NCBI RefSeq assembly: GCF_050624435.1
Contig: NC_134536.1
Location: forward strand, 138,723,277 to 138,787,276
DNA length: 64,000 bases
DNA from: Tenrec ecaudatus
Lineage: Eukaryota > Chordata > Mammalia > Afrosoricida > Tenrecidae
Reading direction: 5' to 3'
Shown here: positions 1-12,428 of the stretch, one piece after another
Layout of the letters: every line of letters starts with the position of its first letter
How positions within the stretch are numbered: position 1 is the stretch's first letter
Made by a program: the position numbers and the translations under genes
The notes under the pieces: model-generated
What the model was told of the DNA's origin: nothing
The model's input: only the letters and a program-made list of their open reading frames with translations
Database searches by the model: none

Positions 1-1102
1 CTTCCTCTGGGTTTTATTCTTTATGATCTTTGGATCACTCAAGCTGTCGTGCTTCTTTGTGGAGTAGCTGATTGCTCACTTAAGTGGCTGCATGTTTGGA
101 GACAAGCCTTTAAGACCTTAGATGCTATTTTTCTAATAGCCGGGCACTGTCTAATTTCTTCACAACACTTTGCTGTAGTACGCTTATCTTCGGTGATCTC
201 AGAGCAAGTACTGAGCATGGCCATCTCACAAGAACTAATTGTTCTTAAGGTCACAATTAAGTGGGAGCTCAAAATCCATTCATATATGTAATATATTTAT
301 ATATCTCCCTGGTTTGCTTTGTAGATACCATTATCACTTTATTAGAGTGCATCATAAATCATCCCCTGAGGCATATAGTAATTCTATTGATAGTTACATT
401 ATTTTAGTCAGTGGTATAGAAAACACTGTTAAAAAAGGAGACTACATGTTTAGGACATCTTTTTAGACCCTATACTGTACAGCTTTGAAAATTAGGTGAT
501 TGGACACTAGTTACACAAACCATGAGGGTTAGAGATATGGCAATATTTTCAGTAACACTCATTTGCAAAGGAAGGACCATGCCTGGTTGGCTAACATGTC
601 CCAAATAAGTAGAGAGAGCATTAAAAAGGCAAGTACATGTTGATCCTAGGTTGCCTTTTGTTGGACAACCTCTAAGCAATTGGTGTGAACCAATTTCCTA
701 ATCTTGGGATAGAAATCATCTGCTTCTTTCCCCATTAGATCATTTCACTTTTAAGTTCAAGAGAGTATTTCAGTCCTTTAGATCAGCTACAAGTGAGTTT
801 AAGGTAAATCCAGTTCCCTTAGTGGAATTTCCCATTCAAATTCTGCTGTGGTGTGGTCTGTGAATGGGTATTGTGTATCTTGAAAGGACAGTCTAGTGTT
901 ACAGTTGTCTATAATATGTTGTGCGGGTCACGAGAGGTTGGAATAGAAACTAGGTCAAAAGTGCCCACTTAGGAACATAATACTGGGTGTATTTGTGTCA
1001 GTGGTGGGTTGCCTCACCAGATTGACCCAACATCAGAAATGTAATCTTCTCTAATACAGACATGTCCCACCCTTCCTCTTGATCTGAGTTCCCAGTAAGG
1101 TT
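1..1102 (-). mobile_element. L1 3' UTR, antisense (left end of a large L1)
   Basis: It starts inside the 3' UTR module (cttcacaacactttgctgtag, 159 onward) and continues through sequence homologous to 20415-20890. It is the 3' part of an antisense L1 continuing at 3552-3592, 3697-6514, 6745-7069 and 8297-8800 once later insertions are removed. Confidence 0.82.
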
Positions 1103-1116
1103 CACTAAATACTCTT

Positions 1117-3537
1117 TAAAAAAAACATTTTATTAGGGGCTCATACAACTCATCACAATCCATACATGCATCAATTGTATAAAGCACATCTGTACATTCA
1201 TTGCCCTCATCCTTTTCAAAGCACTTGCTCTCCACTTAAGTCCTTTGCATCAGGTCCACTTTTTTCCCCCTCCCTCCCCGCTCCCTCCTCCCTCATGAGC
1301 TCTTGGTAATTTACAAATTATTATTTTGTCATATCTTGCCCTATCCAATGTCTCCCTTCACCCTCTTTTCCATTGTCCGTCCCCCAGGGAGGAGGTCACA
1401 TGTAGATCCTTGTAATCGGTTCCCTCTTTCCAACCCACTCTCCCACTACCCTCACAGTATCGCCACTCACATCACTAGTCCTGAAGGGATCATCTGCCCT
1501 GGATTCCCTGTGCTTCCAGCTCCTATCTGCACCAGTGTACATCCTCTGGGCTATCCAGACTTCCAGACTTGCAAGGTAGAATTCGGATCATAATAGTGGG
1601 GGTGGGGGTGGGTGAGAAGGAAGCATTTAGGAACAAGAGGAAAGCTGTATTCTTCATTGGTGCTATATCACACCCTGATAGACTCATGTCCTCCCCTAGA
1701 CCCCTCTGTAAGCGGATCTCCAGTGGCAGACAGATGGGCTTTAGGTCTCCACTCTGCACTTCCCCCCCTTCATTCATTATGGTAAAAATTTTTTTTGTTC
1801 TGATGATGCCTTATACCTGATCCCTTCGATACCTCGTGATCATACAGGCTGGTATGCTTCTTCCATGTGGGCTTTATTGCTTCTGAGCTAGATGGCCGCT
1901 TGTTTACCTTCAAGCCTTTAAGACCCCAGATACTCTCTCTTTTGATAGCCGGGCACCATCAACTTTCTTCGCCACATTTACTTATGTACCCGTTTGTCCT
2001 CAGCGATCATATCATGGAGGTGTGCACCCAGTGATATGATTTTTTGTTTTTTGATGCCTGATAACTGATCCCTTTGGAACCTCGTGACCACACAGGCTGG
2101 TGTGTTCTTCCATGTGGGCTTTGCTGTTTCTCAGCTATATGGCCACTTGTTTATCCTCAAGCTTTTAAGACCCCAAACGCTATATCTTTTGATAGCCAGG
2201 CACCATCAGCTTTCTTCACCACATTTGCTTGTTCACCCACTTTGTCTTCAGTGGTTGCATCGGGAAGGTGAGCATCACAGAATGCCAATTTAATAGAAGA
2301 AAATATTCTTTCATTGAGGAAGTACTTGAGTAGAGGCCCAATGTCCATCTGCCACCTTAATACTAAACCTATAAATATAGGCACATAGATATACTTCCCC
2401 ATTCTCATATATATATTTGCATATGTACACGTCTTTGTCTAGACCTCTATAAATGCCCTTTGCCTCCCAGCTCTTTCCTCTATTTCCCTTGACTTTCCTC
2501 CTGTCCCACTATCATGCTCCATCCCCACCTGGGTTTCAGCAATACCTCTTCGTTACATTACCCTTGATCATGCCCTACCAGGCCTGCCACACTCACCTCA
2601 CCACCAATTTGGATCACTTGTTGTTCCCTTGTCCCTGGGTTTTTTTGTTTTTTTTAAATTTTTATTTATTTTTTATTTTTTTAAATTTTTTTTTTAGTCC
2701 CTGGGTTTTTTAACACCACTTCCTTACCCCCCACGTTCCCCTATCCCATTTCCCCCTGGAACTGTCGGTCTCGTTGTTTTTCCTCCAGCCTATCTTATTT
2801 AGACAGGCCTGCGGAGATAATAACATGCACAAAAACAAGACAGAGCAAAACCAAGCAGCAATATACAACAAAACAACAACAACAAACCAATGACAAAAAC
2901 AAAACACAACAAGAAAGAAAAGCTTGTAGTTAGTTCAAGGATCATTTGTTGGCCTTTAGGAGTGTTTTCCAGTCCAGTCTGTTGGGGCACCACACCCTGG
3001 CCCCAAAGTCCACCTACAGCATTCCCTGGGGACCTTGCCGCTCCATTCCCTTGCTTTTCCGCTGTACTCCTCCAGTGCTTTGCCTGAGTGTGGTGGGATC
3101 AGGTCGAGCGCAATTCCCACACTGTGTTTCTGGTGCTGGCCCCTGCAAGGCCATGGGTCAGTGAGGGACGTCAGGTCTCATAGTGGGGCTGTCCATGTGG
3201 TCCTCTCTGTGGACTGGCTGCTCTAATTGGGGTTATCATCCTCAGGGCCTGGTGGGCCAGAATGTGCTCCACTCTCTCCTCCCCCTTCATCTGCTCCCGT
3301 GTGTTCTGGTCAGATATGTCCCTCTCCTGGAGCTGCAGATTCAATGCTGTCCTTTGAAATAAATACTTCTGGGGGGAAGTTCAAGTATCCACTTAGTATT
3401 CGGTACTGGGGCCAACCCCCCAGACTACTCCACGCTGGAATGTTGTACATGGTAGACAACTGGGGAGGAGGTGGGGAAAGGAAAAAAAGGATGAAAATAA
3501 GGAAGAAATGGGTAGCGGGGGCAAAGGGGTGCTTACC
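1117..3537 (-). mobile_element. 2.4-kb 5'-truncated L1 3' UTR insertion, antisense
   Basis: The left edge is the tail (aaaaaaaacattttattagggg). The body is the L1 3' UTR with two copies of the about 200-bp module (about 1830-2010 and 2060-2270) and a C-rich tract. The 14-bp duplication cactaaatactctt flanks it exactly (1103-1116 and 3538-3551). The host is the older antisense L1 3' UTR. Confidence 0.9.
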
Positions 3538-3592
3538 CACTAAATACTCTTATAGGTGTGTCTGCTAATTTGTATGATCATAGTACACTTCT

Positions 3593-3679
3593 CCCATCCA
3601 AGTACTAACCAGGCCCGACCCTGCTTAGCTTTCAAGATCAGACGAGATCGGGCGCGTTCAGGGTAGTATGGCCGTGGAC
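3593..3679 (-). pseudogene. 5S rRNA retropseudogene, 3'-truncated and tailless
   Basis: The minus strand reads as the first about 87 nt of 5S rRNA, starting GTCCACGGCCATACTACCCT and running through the internal promoter into the ATGGGAG stretch, with only a few substitutions. The last about 33 nt are missing and there is no poly(A). A perfect 17-bp direct repeat, gatcatagtacacttct, flanks it at 3576-3592 and 3680-3696. That is a target-site duplication, so it arrived as RNA. The host is the antisense L1 3' UTR; the related L1 at about 20880-20940 lacks the insert. It is unlikely to make functional 5S rRNA. Confidence 0.93.
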
Positions 3680-3696
3680 GATCATAGTACACTTCT

Positions 3697-6514
3697 ATGG
3701 CAGGAATTGATTGATCTTCTCCCGCTCCCCCAAACATGGGAGATTGACCCCATCTGAGGTGAGGCTACCTTACTAGAGGTGCTTTTTAAGATACTGAAAT
3801 ATGTGGTTTATAGTAACTAGGCAGGCACACTACGTTGTTGTTTGGGGGCCGTATTAGAAGACTACATGACCTGAGAACAGTAGCTTGCCTTTGTCTTGTT
3901 TTTTATCCTTACAGTAGTAGACTCATACAAGATATGTCCTTTTCAACATAAACATTTCCAAGTCCATCCATGTGAAAAGATGTTTTGTTTTTTCATCACT
4001 GTGTGTACACTGTGCATGTACCAGTTTCTTTATCAACTGATGGGCATTTGGGCTATTTCCAGCTTCTTGCTAGTGTGAACTGTGCTGCAATGGACAAGAA
4101 ATAGCATGTGTCTGTTCGTGTTTTGTCTCCTACTCTTTTGGGATATATGCTCAGCAGAGGTATTGCGGGATTGTGTGGTATTTTTATTCCCAGTTTCAGT
4201 AAGTGCCATATTGCTTTCCACAGTGGTACATGTTCACAGTCCTGCCAACACTGTATGAGAAATTCCAATCTCTTCATACCCTCTCCAGCATTATTCATTC
4301 TCTGTTTTGTTTGTTTTTCAATTAGGCTATTGTTATGGGTGTCAGATGGTATCTCATTGATTTTAGTTGCACCTCCCTGAAGGCTAGTGATCCCTGAGCA
4401 TTTCTTCATGTGGTTGTTAGCTGTTCGATGAATTCTATGTTCATGCTATTTGTCAACCTTTTAATTGCATAATTTGTTTTTTTTTCTTATTGAAGTATTG
4501 CAGAGTTCTGTAGATTTTAATGATTAGCTCCTTATTTGTTGTATCATTGCGAAAAAAATTCCAGTCTGTGAGTTCTTATTTTACCTATTTTGTAAAGTCT
4601 TTTGATGTGTGTGTCTTGTTTTTATTAAGTCCCAGTTGTCTATTTTGCCTTATATGGATTGTGTTTCTTTTATTGTATTTGGTAGTGTATGTATGCCCCT
4701 GCTGCATGTGGACCCTTACATTTGTCCCAGTTCTCTTGTTGGTGATTCATCTAGCTCTGGAGTTTACATTTAGGTGGTCTCTAATGCACCTTGAGTTTGT
4801 TTTTGTACATGGGGCAAGTTATAGGTCCTGTTTCATTTTTCTGCAAATGCAGATCCAGTTTTTTCCAGAACTACTTGTTGAAGAGGTTATCTCCCATTCA
4901 ATTATTTTTGGTCCTTTGTCAAAAACCAAATGTCTGTTGGTGGATGCTTTTATTTTTGGGTTTTCTATTTTGTTAACATTGATTTATTTATCTATCATTG
5001 TATTAGTACCAGGCTGCTTTGACTACTGTGGCTGTATAATAAGTTTAGAGGTTAGGTCGTATAAAGCCTCCTACTTTGTTCTTTTTTGTGAAGTTCTTTG
5101 CTTATCCTGGGCCTCTTCCACACCGTATGAAGTTGGTTATTAGTTTTCCATTTCTTTAAAGAATGAAGTTGGGATTTGGATTGGAATTATGTTGTATTTT
5201 TAGATTATTTTAGGTAGTATTGACATTTTTCATATTATTAAATCTTCCTATCTGTGAACACAGGATATTCTTCCATTTGTATAAATCTCTTTGGTTTCTT
5301 GTAATAATGTTCTGTAGATCTCTTTGTATAGGTTTTTTTTTTGGTGTGTGTTTGTTTAGGTTTATTTCTAGGTGTTTCATTTTTATGTGACTATTTTAAA
5401 TGATTTTGTTTTCTTGATTTTTTTTCAGGGCTGTCATCGTTATATAGGAATGAAATTTATTTCTACTTGCTAATTTTATATCCTGCTACTTTACTAAATC
5501 TCTCAATGGTTTCCAACAGACTTTTTGTGGACTCCTTTGCCTTCTCTAAATATAAGATTATATAATCTGTAAATAGTGGGAGCTTTATTTCTTCTTTGCC
5601 CAATTGTATTCATTCCCTTGATTTCTTTGGTGATTCTGGTTAGGACTTCCAGCAAAATGTTAAGAGTGGTGATGAAGGCACCCTTGCTTAGTTCCCATTC
5701 TCAGGTAAAAATACACTTTCCCATTGAGTGTGATGTTGGCTATTGCTTTTAAAAAATATGATCATTATTATGTTGAGGAATTTCCTTTGATTCCTAGTTC
5801 ATCGAGTGTTTTCTTTATCAGAAATGGGTGTTGGATATTGGCAAACACCTTTTCTGTATCTATCAATATTATCATGTGACTCTTTCTTTGCCTTGTTTAT
5901 GTGGTGCGTTACATTAATTTCGATATTTTTCTAATGTTGAACTCTGTCCTTGCATCCCTGTTATAAATTGCAATAGGCCACAATGAGTTTTTTTTGGATA
6001 TGTCATTTGTTACATCGATAAAAATTATGTTGAGAATTTTATATCTTTTCTTGAGGGATATAGGTTTTTAATTTCCTGTCTTTGTGGAGTTTTTGCTTGG
6101 CTTTGGTATCAGGGTTATGCTTGCTTTGTACAATAAGTTTGGGAATTTATTGTCTCTATATTCTGAATAGTTTTTGCTGAAATGGTGACAGTTCTTCACT
6201 GAAAGCTTGGTGAAGCCATCTGGTCTTGGACTTTTCTTGGTTAGGAGTTTTTTTCTTCTTTGGTTAATGGTCTGTTTAGATTTTCTACTTTGACTGTGTT
6301 CATTTGGGTAGATGTATATTTCCAGGTATTTTGTCCACTTGTTTTAGGCTATCAAATTTGTTGGACTACAGCTGTTTGTAGTAGTATGTTGTTGTTCTTT
6401 TTATTTCTTTTGAATCTCTTGTGATGTAGCCCTTTACAACTCTAATTCTAGATATTTACATCTTCCTTCTTTCCTTTGGTGTGTTTGCCAGTAGTGTGTC
6501 AATTTAGATGATCC
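3697..6514 (-). mobile_element. L1 ORF2, antisense
   Basis: The plus strand reads as the complement of L1 ORF2 from its C-terminus leftward. A landmark is attagtaccaggctgctttgac near 5000. Apparent long plus-strand reading frames here, such as 4520-5143, are shadows. The ORF itself has many stops. Confidence 0.85.
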
Positions 6515-6527
6515 TTTCAAAGAAGCA

Positions 6528-6734
6528 TTGGAGCCCTGGTGGCATAGTGGTCATGTGCTATCTACAAGGTCAACGTTTTGAAACTGCCAGCTACTCTGAG
6601 GGAGAAAACGGGGCTTTCTACTCCCATAAAGAGTTACAGTCTCAGAAACTCACAGGAGCAGTTCTACCCTGCCCTATTGGGTCACTGTGTGAGTCAGTAG
6701 TGACTTGATGGCAGTGAGTTTGATTTAGCTTTGG
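6528..6734 (+). mobile_element. AfroSINE, near complete
   Basis: It has the head ggagccctggtggcatagtgg, the middle ggggctttctactcccataaagagttac and the end gacttgatggcagtgagtttg. The duplication tttcaaagaa flanks it (6515-6524 and 6735-6744). It lies inside the antisense L1 ORF2. Confidence 0.92.
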
Positions 6735-6744
6735 TTTCAAAGAA

Positions 6745-7069
6745 TCACCTTGTCTTGTTGATTTTTCCCCCGTTGTTTCCCTGCTTTCCAGTTAATTATT
6801 TTTTGTACTAATCTTTGTGATTTCTTCTGATATTGGAGGGTTTATGCTGTTGCCCTTCTTCTATTGTTGGAGGCACTGTGTTAAGGTATTGATTTTGTTT
6901 CTTTCCTCTTTTCATGTGTGCCTTCATTGCTATAAATGGCCTTTTGATACCTGCATTTGTTATATCCTAAAATATTTGATATTTGTTTCAAGGAAATTCT
7001 TAATTTCATCCATCATCTGTTTTATTACCCTGTCATTTTTAAGGTGTGTCTGTTCAGTGCTTGTCTTTA
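6745..7069 (-). mobile_element. L1 ORF2, antisense (continuation)
   Basis: It continues the element interrupted by the SINE at 6528 and is itself cut by the next insertion at 7086. No separate gene is seen. Confidence 0.7.
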
Positions 7070-7085
7070 TGTTCCCGTTATTTCT

Positions 7086-8280
7086 TTTTTTAAAACAGCC
7101 TTATTAGCTCTTTATCCATGTCATAAAATTCAATAATTAAATCATATCAAAAAGAGTTGCATAATTATCTCCACATTCACTTCTAGAAAATTTTCTTCTT
7201 ACTTGTACTCATTGCTATTCATGTAAATTTTTTTCTAATTGTGGCCAAAATATCCACAACAAAACATTCTCCAATTCCATAACTTTACATGTATAGTTAA
7301 CTGTGTTGATGCACTTCATGTTATATAACTTTATTGATATCTTTTTCCAAATTATGCCACCACCATTGACATAAACTCAATGTCCCCTAAGCAACAATTC
7401 CTTCTCCTTCACCCATGGTAACCCTAGGTCAAGTTTGGTTTCTTTCATTTTTTAAAGTAGTTTTCTTGATATAATAGTCACATATCATACATTTCCATGG
7501 TTAAATTGCTTTAAAATTGTATATACATCATTATAATGAGTTCTAATGCTCTCTCCCTCCTCCCGCATTCATTATTTGCTCCCCAAATTCCTCAACCTCT
7601 CCCCCTCTAAACACCCTCCATTGACATCACTGATAAACTATTTCATCAGTTATTATCTCTATGAATCCATCCCTTCTGTGCTCCACAAACTGGGAAACCC
7701 AACAGAAACAAAAATAAAACAGCAAGAAGTAATATAATAATATATAAGGAAAAATACAAAGAAAGAAGAAATTTCTGTCATGGAACAAGTGAGAAATACT
7801 TGAGCCTAGAGAACATTCAGGTTGGGTCAAGAGGGATTTCAACTGACCAAGTATCATTATTACTGTATACCATGGTTGGATCCACCATAATTAAGGTTAC
7901 AATGATCTCTGTCTGATAGTAAAGCTGTTCCAGTCCCTCGCCTGTGGTAAGAGGGGATTTGCCAGAGGTGTAATCTGACTAGATACTCTATATATGGATT
8001 TTGGGCTCCCACTTCCTCCATTGCCTTCTATAAATTAGCTGTTCACAATTTAAGCTCTGATACCTTTTCCTTCATCATATTGGGATTTTGTTATCATCAT
8101 CTTTGGATCACACAGGCTGGTGTGTGCACTTAGTTGCCGCTTCACGTAGATGGCTGCTTGTTTGAATACAGCCTTTAAAACCCCAGACACTATTCCAGTT
8201 GATAGCCTGGCACCATCTGCTTTCTTCACCACACTTTGCTATCTTTGATGATATTTTCATGAAGGTAAGTATCCAGTAAA
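7086..8280 (-). mobile_element. 5'-truncated L1 3' UTR insertion, antisense
   Basis: It has a T-rich left edge (7084-7091), then 3' UTR similar to 58259-58720 and one copy of the 'gtggtgaagaaagc' module (complement, 8110-8260). The 16-bp flanks tgttcccgttatttct (7070-7085) and tgttcctgaaatttct (8281-8296) match at 13 positions. Confidence 0.82.
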
Positions 8281-8296
8281 TGTTCCTGAAATTTCT

Positions 8297-8820
8297 ATAG
8301 TTGATATCTAGTTTTATAGCATTGTGATATGAGAAAAATGGATCATAGGATCTCAATGTATTTGACTTTTTTAAGGCTTTCTTTGTGGCCTAGCTTGTGT
8401 TTTTTTACTTTGGAGTATGTACCGTGTGTGCTGCAGAACATACACTGTACAATTGTCAGATGGAGTGCTTTATGTATATCTAGGAGTGACCTGATTGTAT
8501 TGTTTAGTTCTTCTGTTTCTTTATTGAATTTCTCTCCCAATGATTTGTATTTCCTTGAGAGCAGTATATTGAAATCTCCTATTATTGTGAAATGGTTGCT
8601 TTATCTCTTCAATTCTACAAGGATTTGGTTAATGTATTTTGAGGGTCTTTCATTGGGTGTGTATGTGTTTTTTATGGTTTTATGTTCCTGGTATATTATT
8701 TCTTTAATCATTATGTAATGTGTATTCTTTTCTCTCATTATGTTATTTGCCTTCATGTCTATTTTACTGGAAATTAAATTTTACTACTCTAGCCTTTTTA
8801 TGGTTGCCATTGGCTTTGCA
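8297..8820 (-). mobile_element. L1 ORF2, antisense (continuation)
   Basis: Landmarks include ttttatagcattgtgatatgag and the complement of the 'ggatgtagtgctttatgtatatctagg'-type L1 stretch near 8460. It ends at the antisense SINE. Confidence 0.75.
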
Positions 8821-8821
8821 G

Positions 8822-8972
8822 CTTCCCCCCCCCCCCCAATCCTGTGGGTTTCTAAGACTGTAGCTGTTTATGGGAGTAGAAAGCCCTAACTTTTTTTCTG
8901 AGGAGGGGCTAATGGTAGACCTTGCAGATGACAGTCCAGTGCCTAACCATTATGCCACCAGAGGTTCCTGGG
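8822..8972 (-). mobile_element. AfroSINE, antisense, with an expanded C run
   Basis: It reads agactgtagctgtttatggg, ctaaccattatgccaccag and ggttcctgg, the complement of the SINE body and head. Its right part is missing before a run of C at about 8825-8838. Confidence 0.85.
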
Positions 8973-9079
8973 TTTAATCATTTGGCTTACTGGGGTGTTT
9001 GCCACCGGTTTCTAGGTTGATTTGGTAGTGGGGAACTCACGAACTCCTTCTGGGTAAATTTGGTAGTGGGTGAGAGTGC

Positions 9080-10160
9080 TGGCACAAGTCTCTAATCATG
9101 CAGAGCAGCATAACACAGGCTGTGTGGTGTTGGCTGCCATCTGTTGTTGATCCAGTGGTGCCAAAATAGGTAGTGGCATTTGCCTAGCCACTGGTGCAGT
9201 AGATATGGTGTGTATGGCTGAGTAGGGTCTCTGGCTCCTAACTGTTAGGGAAAGAGAGGGGAGGAAAAAGAAAGTAATTATAAAAAGGGGGATGTGAAAG
9301 AAAGGAGACTTAATAAGAAAGGAAAAGAAGAAAGAATAAATCATCAAAAGCAGAATAATATTTGCATAAGTGCTAGCTGCCAAGTGGGAGTGGTGTCAGG
9401 GAGCAGTGTGCTTACTCGATGGATTGGAAAAAATGAAGAAGGGAAGAGATAGTGGAAAGAAACTAAATAAGAGAAGGTAAAGACAGAATAACTAAGACGA
9501 AAAGGAAAAAATGGCATCATACTTGTACAAGCCTTAGCCACCAAAAACAGCTGCAGCTGGATTGTGGAGTTTACTCTGCTTTCCATGGAGGGATGAGTGG
9601 GTGCTGCTGACCCTAGATGCAGGGGGCATGGGTATAGGCTCTTGCTTCCTGGCTCAAAAAAAGACTGGGGGAGGAAAACGAAAATGAAAAAGAGTAGAGG
9701 GAAGAACTAAGAAAGAGGAAAGAAGCATAGTACTGGTTAAAGTGCTAGCTGCCCCATCTAGGAGGGATGAGGGTTGGCACTACTAACAACAGAGTCAGTG
9801 GAGGGAGGAACATCTGCTCTATGAGAACAGAAAAGAGGAGGGGTAAAGGAAGAGGGAGAAAAGAAAAATAGAAACGAGGACAAGAGGGAAGAACTATGGA
9901 GAAAGTTAAAAGGAAAGAAAAAGTCGCTTAACATTGGCAGTATATGTGGGGGGGTATAGTTGGGCTGGCTGCCAGGTGGGGAGACTGGTCTCTCCCTCTG
10001 GTCACTGGGAGGTTTTGCAAAGTAAGCAGAAAGATCACACCGCTCCTGTCACTGATCACTGATGTGGGTGCGGGTACAGTTGTAGGCGAGTAGAGCCCAT
10101 TAATCTGGTTCCTGCTCAGATCAGATTCTACTTGCGATACCAGTTGGCGGTTCACTGCTC
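9080..10160. repeat. Degenerate about 210-bp tandem-like units
   Basis: Five units alternate a G/T-rich segment containing variants of gctagctgcc (near 9132, 9372, 9535, 9745 and 9966) with a purine-only tract of about 80-110 bp. Spacing varies from 163 to 240 bp. It could be L1 5' UTR monomers or an old minisatellite; no coding potential is convincing. Confidence 0.5.
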
Positions 10161-10479
10161 CATTTGCCTATTTGCCATTTTTGTTTCATTCTTCCTTGTC
10201 AATGTTTGATCTACTTCTTTATCCTCTCCTTTGAAGCTGTGGGTTCAAGGATTATCATCAGGATCCCTTGGACTTAGTTTCTTGAGCCTTTGTTTTAGAA
10301 AGTCTGTGTATCATATTTGCCTAGTCCACTATGTTTGGATCATCCTGTAATGATAATATATTAATATATTAATAGATATGAAATTCCCAGAAAGACACAC
10401 AGCAATTCACTGCACATAACAGTCAGAGATTAGAGTGCTCACAGATTCAAATAAGCAGAGTTTCAGCATAGTGGATGTT
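10161..10479. other. No gene recognised
   Basis: This is AT-rich DNA with no reading frame, RNA or repeat that I can assign. It may be old L1. Confidence 0.4.
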
Positions 10480-10680
10480 AAAAACCAAAAATACCAAACT
10501 CAGTGCCATCGAGTCAATACTGACTCATAATGACCTTATGCCCCTATGAGTTTCTGAAGCTGTAACTGTTTATGGGAGTAGAAAGTCCTGTCTTTCTCTG
10601 TCAGAGGTGTTGGTGGTTTTGAACTGCTGACCTTGCATATCACAGCTTAACACTTAACCACTACATCATCAGGGTTCCAT
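10480..10680 (-). mobile_element. AfroSINE, antisense
   Basis: It reads ccaaactcagtgccatcgag, gtaactgtttatgggagtag and the end accactacatcatcagggttcc, the complement of a nearly complete SINE. Confidence 0.9.
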
Positions 10681-11599
10681 TCAAAGTAGACATTACCAAA
10701 CTGTTATGTAAGCTTCACATTTTAACCGAGACCACTAGAGGGCATGTGATGTTAAATCAAGAATGTTTCCTATTTAACAAGATTTTATTAATGTGCTTCA
10801 CATTTCTATTTATTGATTTGATGTTCCTCTAAACTATTTCATCAGTTCACAGTGTTCTCTTGAACTAATTTATTTTCATCAGCCTAATATCTGGCTCATA
10901 ATAGATCTTCCATAAATATTTATAATTTGAACTAAGGGATTCATATTTTGAATCAGTAGATTCCAAATCATGACATGTGCTTTCTATTAATTAACTGTGG
11001 TCAGTAGTTTCAAGAAACTATCAGTTTTTATAACCTGGCTAATAATACAATATCCATGATTTTTATTACCTAAACACATCTACGAAAGAGGATGAAAAGA
11101 TTCAAGCTTGGAATTTATATTCTTTATTTGTGCAAATGATAGTATCAGACAATGATATATGTTGTAATGTGTGAGTTAATAGTCATTAAAGCCCCATGAA
11201 CGGACTCTGCTCTTGCACTAAATTCCTCTCTCCAGGGTTTGCCAGCTAATAGAGGATATAGTTCAATTAGAGTTTTTGTCCCTGCCAGAATTGTTAACTC
11301 TGTTTCTCCAAATGGGGATTAAGCTGCTCATGAAACCTGATTTCCACGATGTGTTTTAGAGCTGGAGGGTTGTTTGGGATAAAGAAATTTATCAACAACA
11401 AGCTTCCCTGGCTGCCTTTTAATAATTAATTGCTTTCATTGAAATTCTCCACTGAAGGGATTTTGGATGTCTGGCCTGGTTCTATTGGCACTGGTGGCTG
11501 AAGTCTTTGACTGTCCTTGATCTAGCCCCATGAGCCTAGGCCCTCAGTATTGCAGTACCGTGCAACCATTTCAAATAGCCTGAGAAATACAGCCCAATT
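10681..11599. other. Unique-looking intronic sequence
   Basis: No gene, RNA or clear repeat was recognised. It lies in HDAC8 intron 4 if the gene is collinear with human. Confidence 0.4.
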
Positions 11600-12120
11600 T
11601 TTATGTTTTGATAGACTATTTTTTCAGAGTAGTTTTAGATTTACATCAACATTGAAGAGACTATAGAGAGTTCCTACCCATAGCTTAACGTCTTGCCTTA
11701 GTATGATATATTTATTATAATTGATAACTAATGTTAGAACATTATTATTAAGTGAAATTCTAATTTATCCAGATTTCCTTAGTTGTCAGTTAGTGGCCCT
11801 TTATTGTTCCAGAACTTCACATTACATTTAATCACCATGTCTCCTCTTTGGCTGTGATAGTTATTCGATATTCTTGCTTTTGATAACCTTGATAGTTTGG
11901 AAGAATGGTTATAGTTCTCAATATTAGCAATTTTTCTATTTTACAAGGAGACTTCAAGAAGTTTTGTGGAAAATGGAATTAAATGATAGTGGAATTTTCC
12001 ATGAACTTTTTTGAAGTCCGCCTTGTATATATTTAAAAATATTTCTCAATATGTTTAATGGGATCAATCCAAATAGCCTGAGAAATGTAGCCATTTTTAT
12101 TGTTCTTTCTAGCATCTGAT
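11600..12120. mobile_element. Ancient L1 3' end (mammal-wide type)
   Basis: Stretches such as ttttagatttacatcaacattgaagagac and cattacatttaatcaccatgtctcc resemble old mammalian L1 3' sequence. It is interrupted by the MITE at 11944-12025. Family assignment is from memory and tentative. Confidence 0.5.
11944..12025. mobile_element. 82-bp palindromic mariner MITE
   Basis: The left end CAAGGAGACTTCAAGAAGTT pairs with the right-end complement CAAGGCGGACTTCAAAAAAG. The inner arms GTGGAAAATGGAATT and ATGGAAAATTCC also pair. TA flanks both sides (11942-11943 and 12026-12027). The terminal sequence resembles that of the mariner at 19014-20270, so it is probably a deletion derivative of that family. 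Confidence 0.8.
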
Positions 12121-12239
12121 TTTAAAATATGAACAGTTCTTGAAGCTGCTTCTTGCTAGAGAAGGGTAACTGCCCATGCAGTTGTTTCCCAACGTGGGTG
12201 ATACTGCCCCCCTGGGGTATGTGTGTGTGTGTGTGTGCT

Positions 12240-12428
12240 GCAATGATCCATCAAATCCAAACTTACTGCCATCCATTCAATGCTGACTCATAACCCCCCT
12301 GTGGGGTTCAGAGACAGTAACTGTTTATGGGAGTAGAAATCCCAGTCTCACTGAGTTGCTGGTGGTTTTGAACTTCCGACCATGTGGATCACAGCCCAAT
12401 GTCTAACTACTACACCACCAGGGCTCCA
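12240..12428 (-). mobile_element. AfroSINE, antisense
   Basis: The sequence runs from ccaaacttactgccatccat to taactactacaccaccaggg and gctcc, including the diagnostic ctgtttatgggagtagaaa. A short TG run (about 12218-12238) lies just left. Confidence 0.9.

Noticed and set aside
4520-5143. 207-codon plus-strand open frame
   Set aside because: It is the complement of L1 ORF2; hydrophobic Leu/Phe-rich shadow translation is typical of antisense L1.
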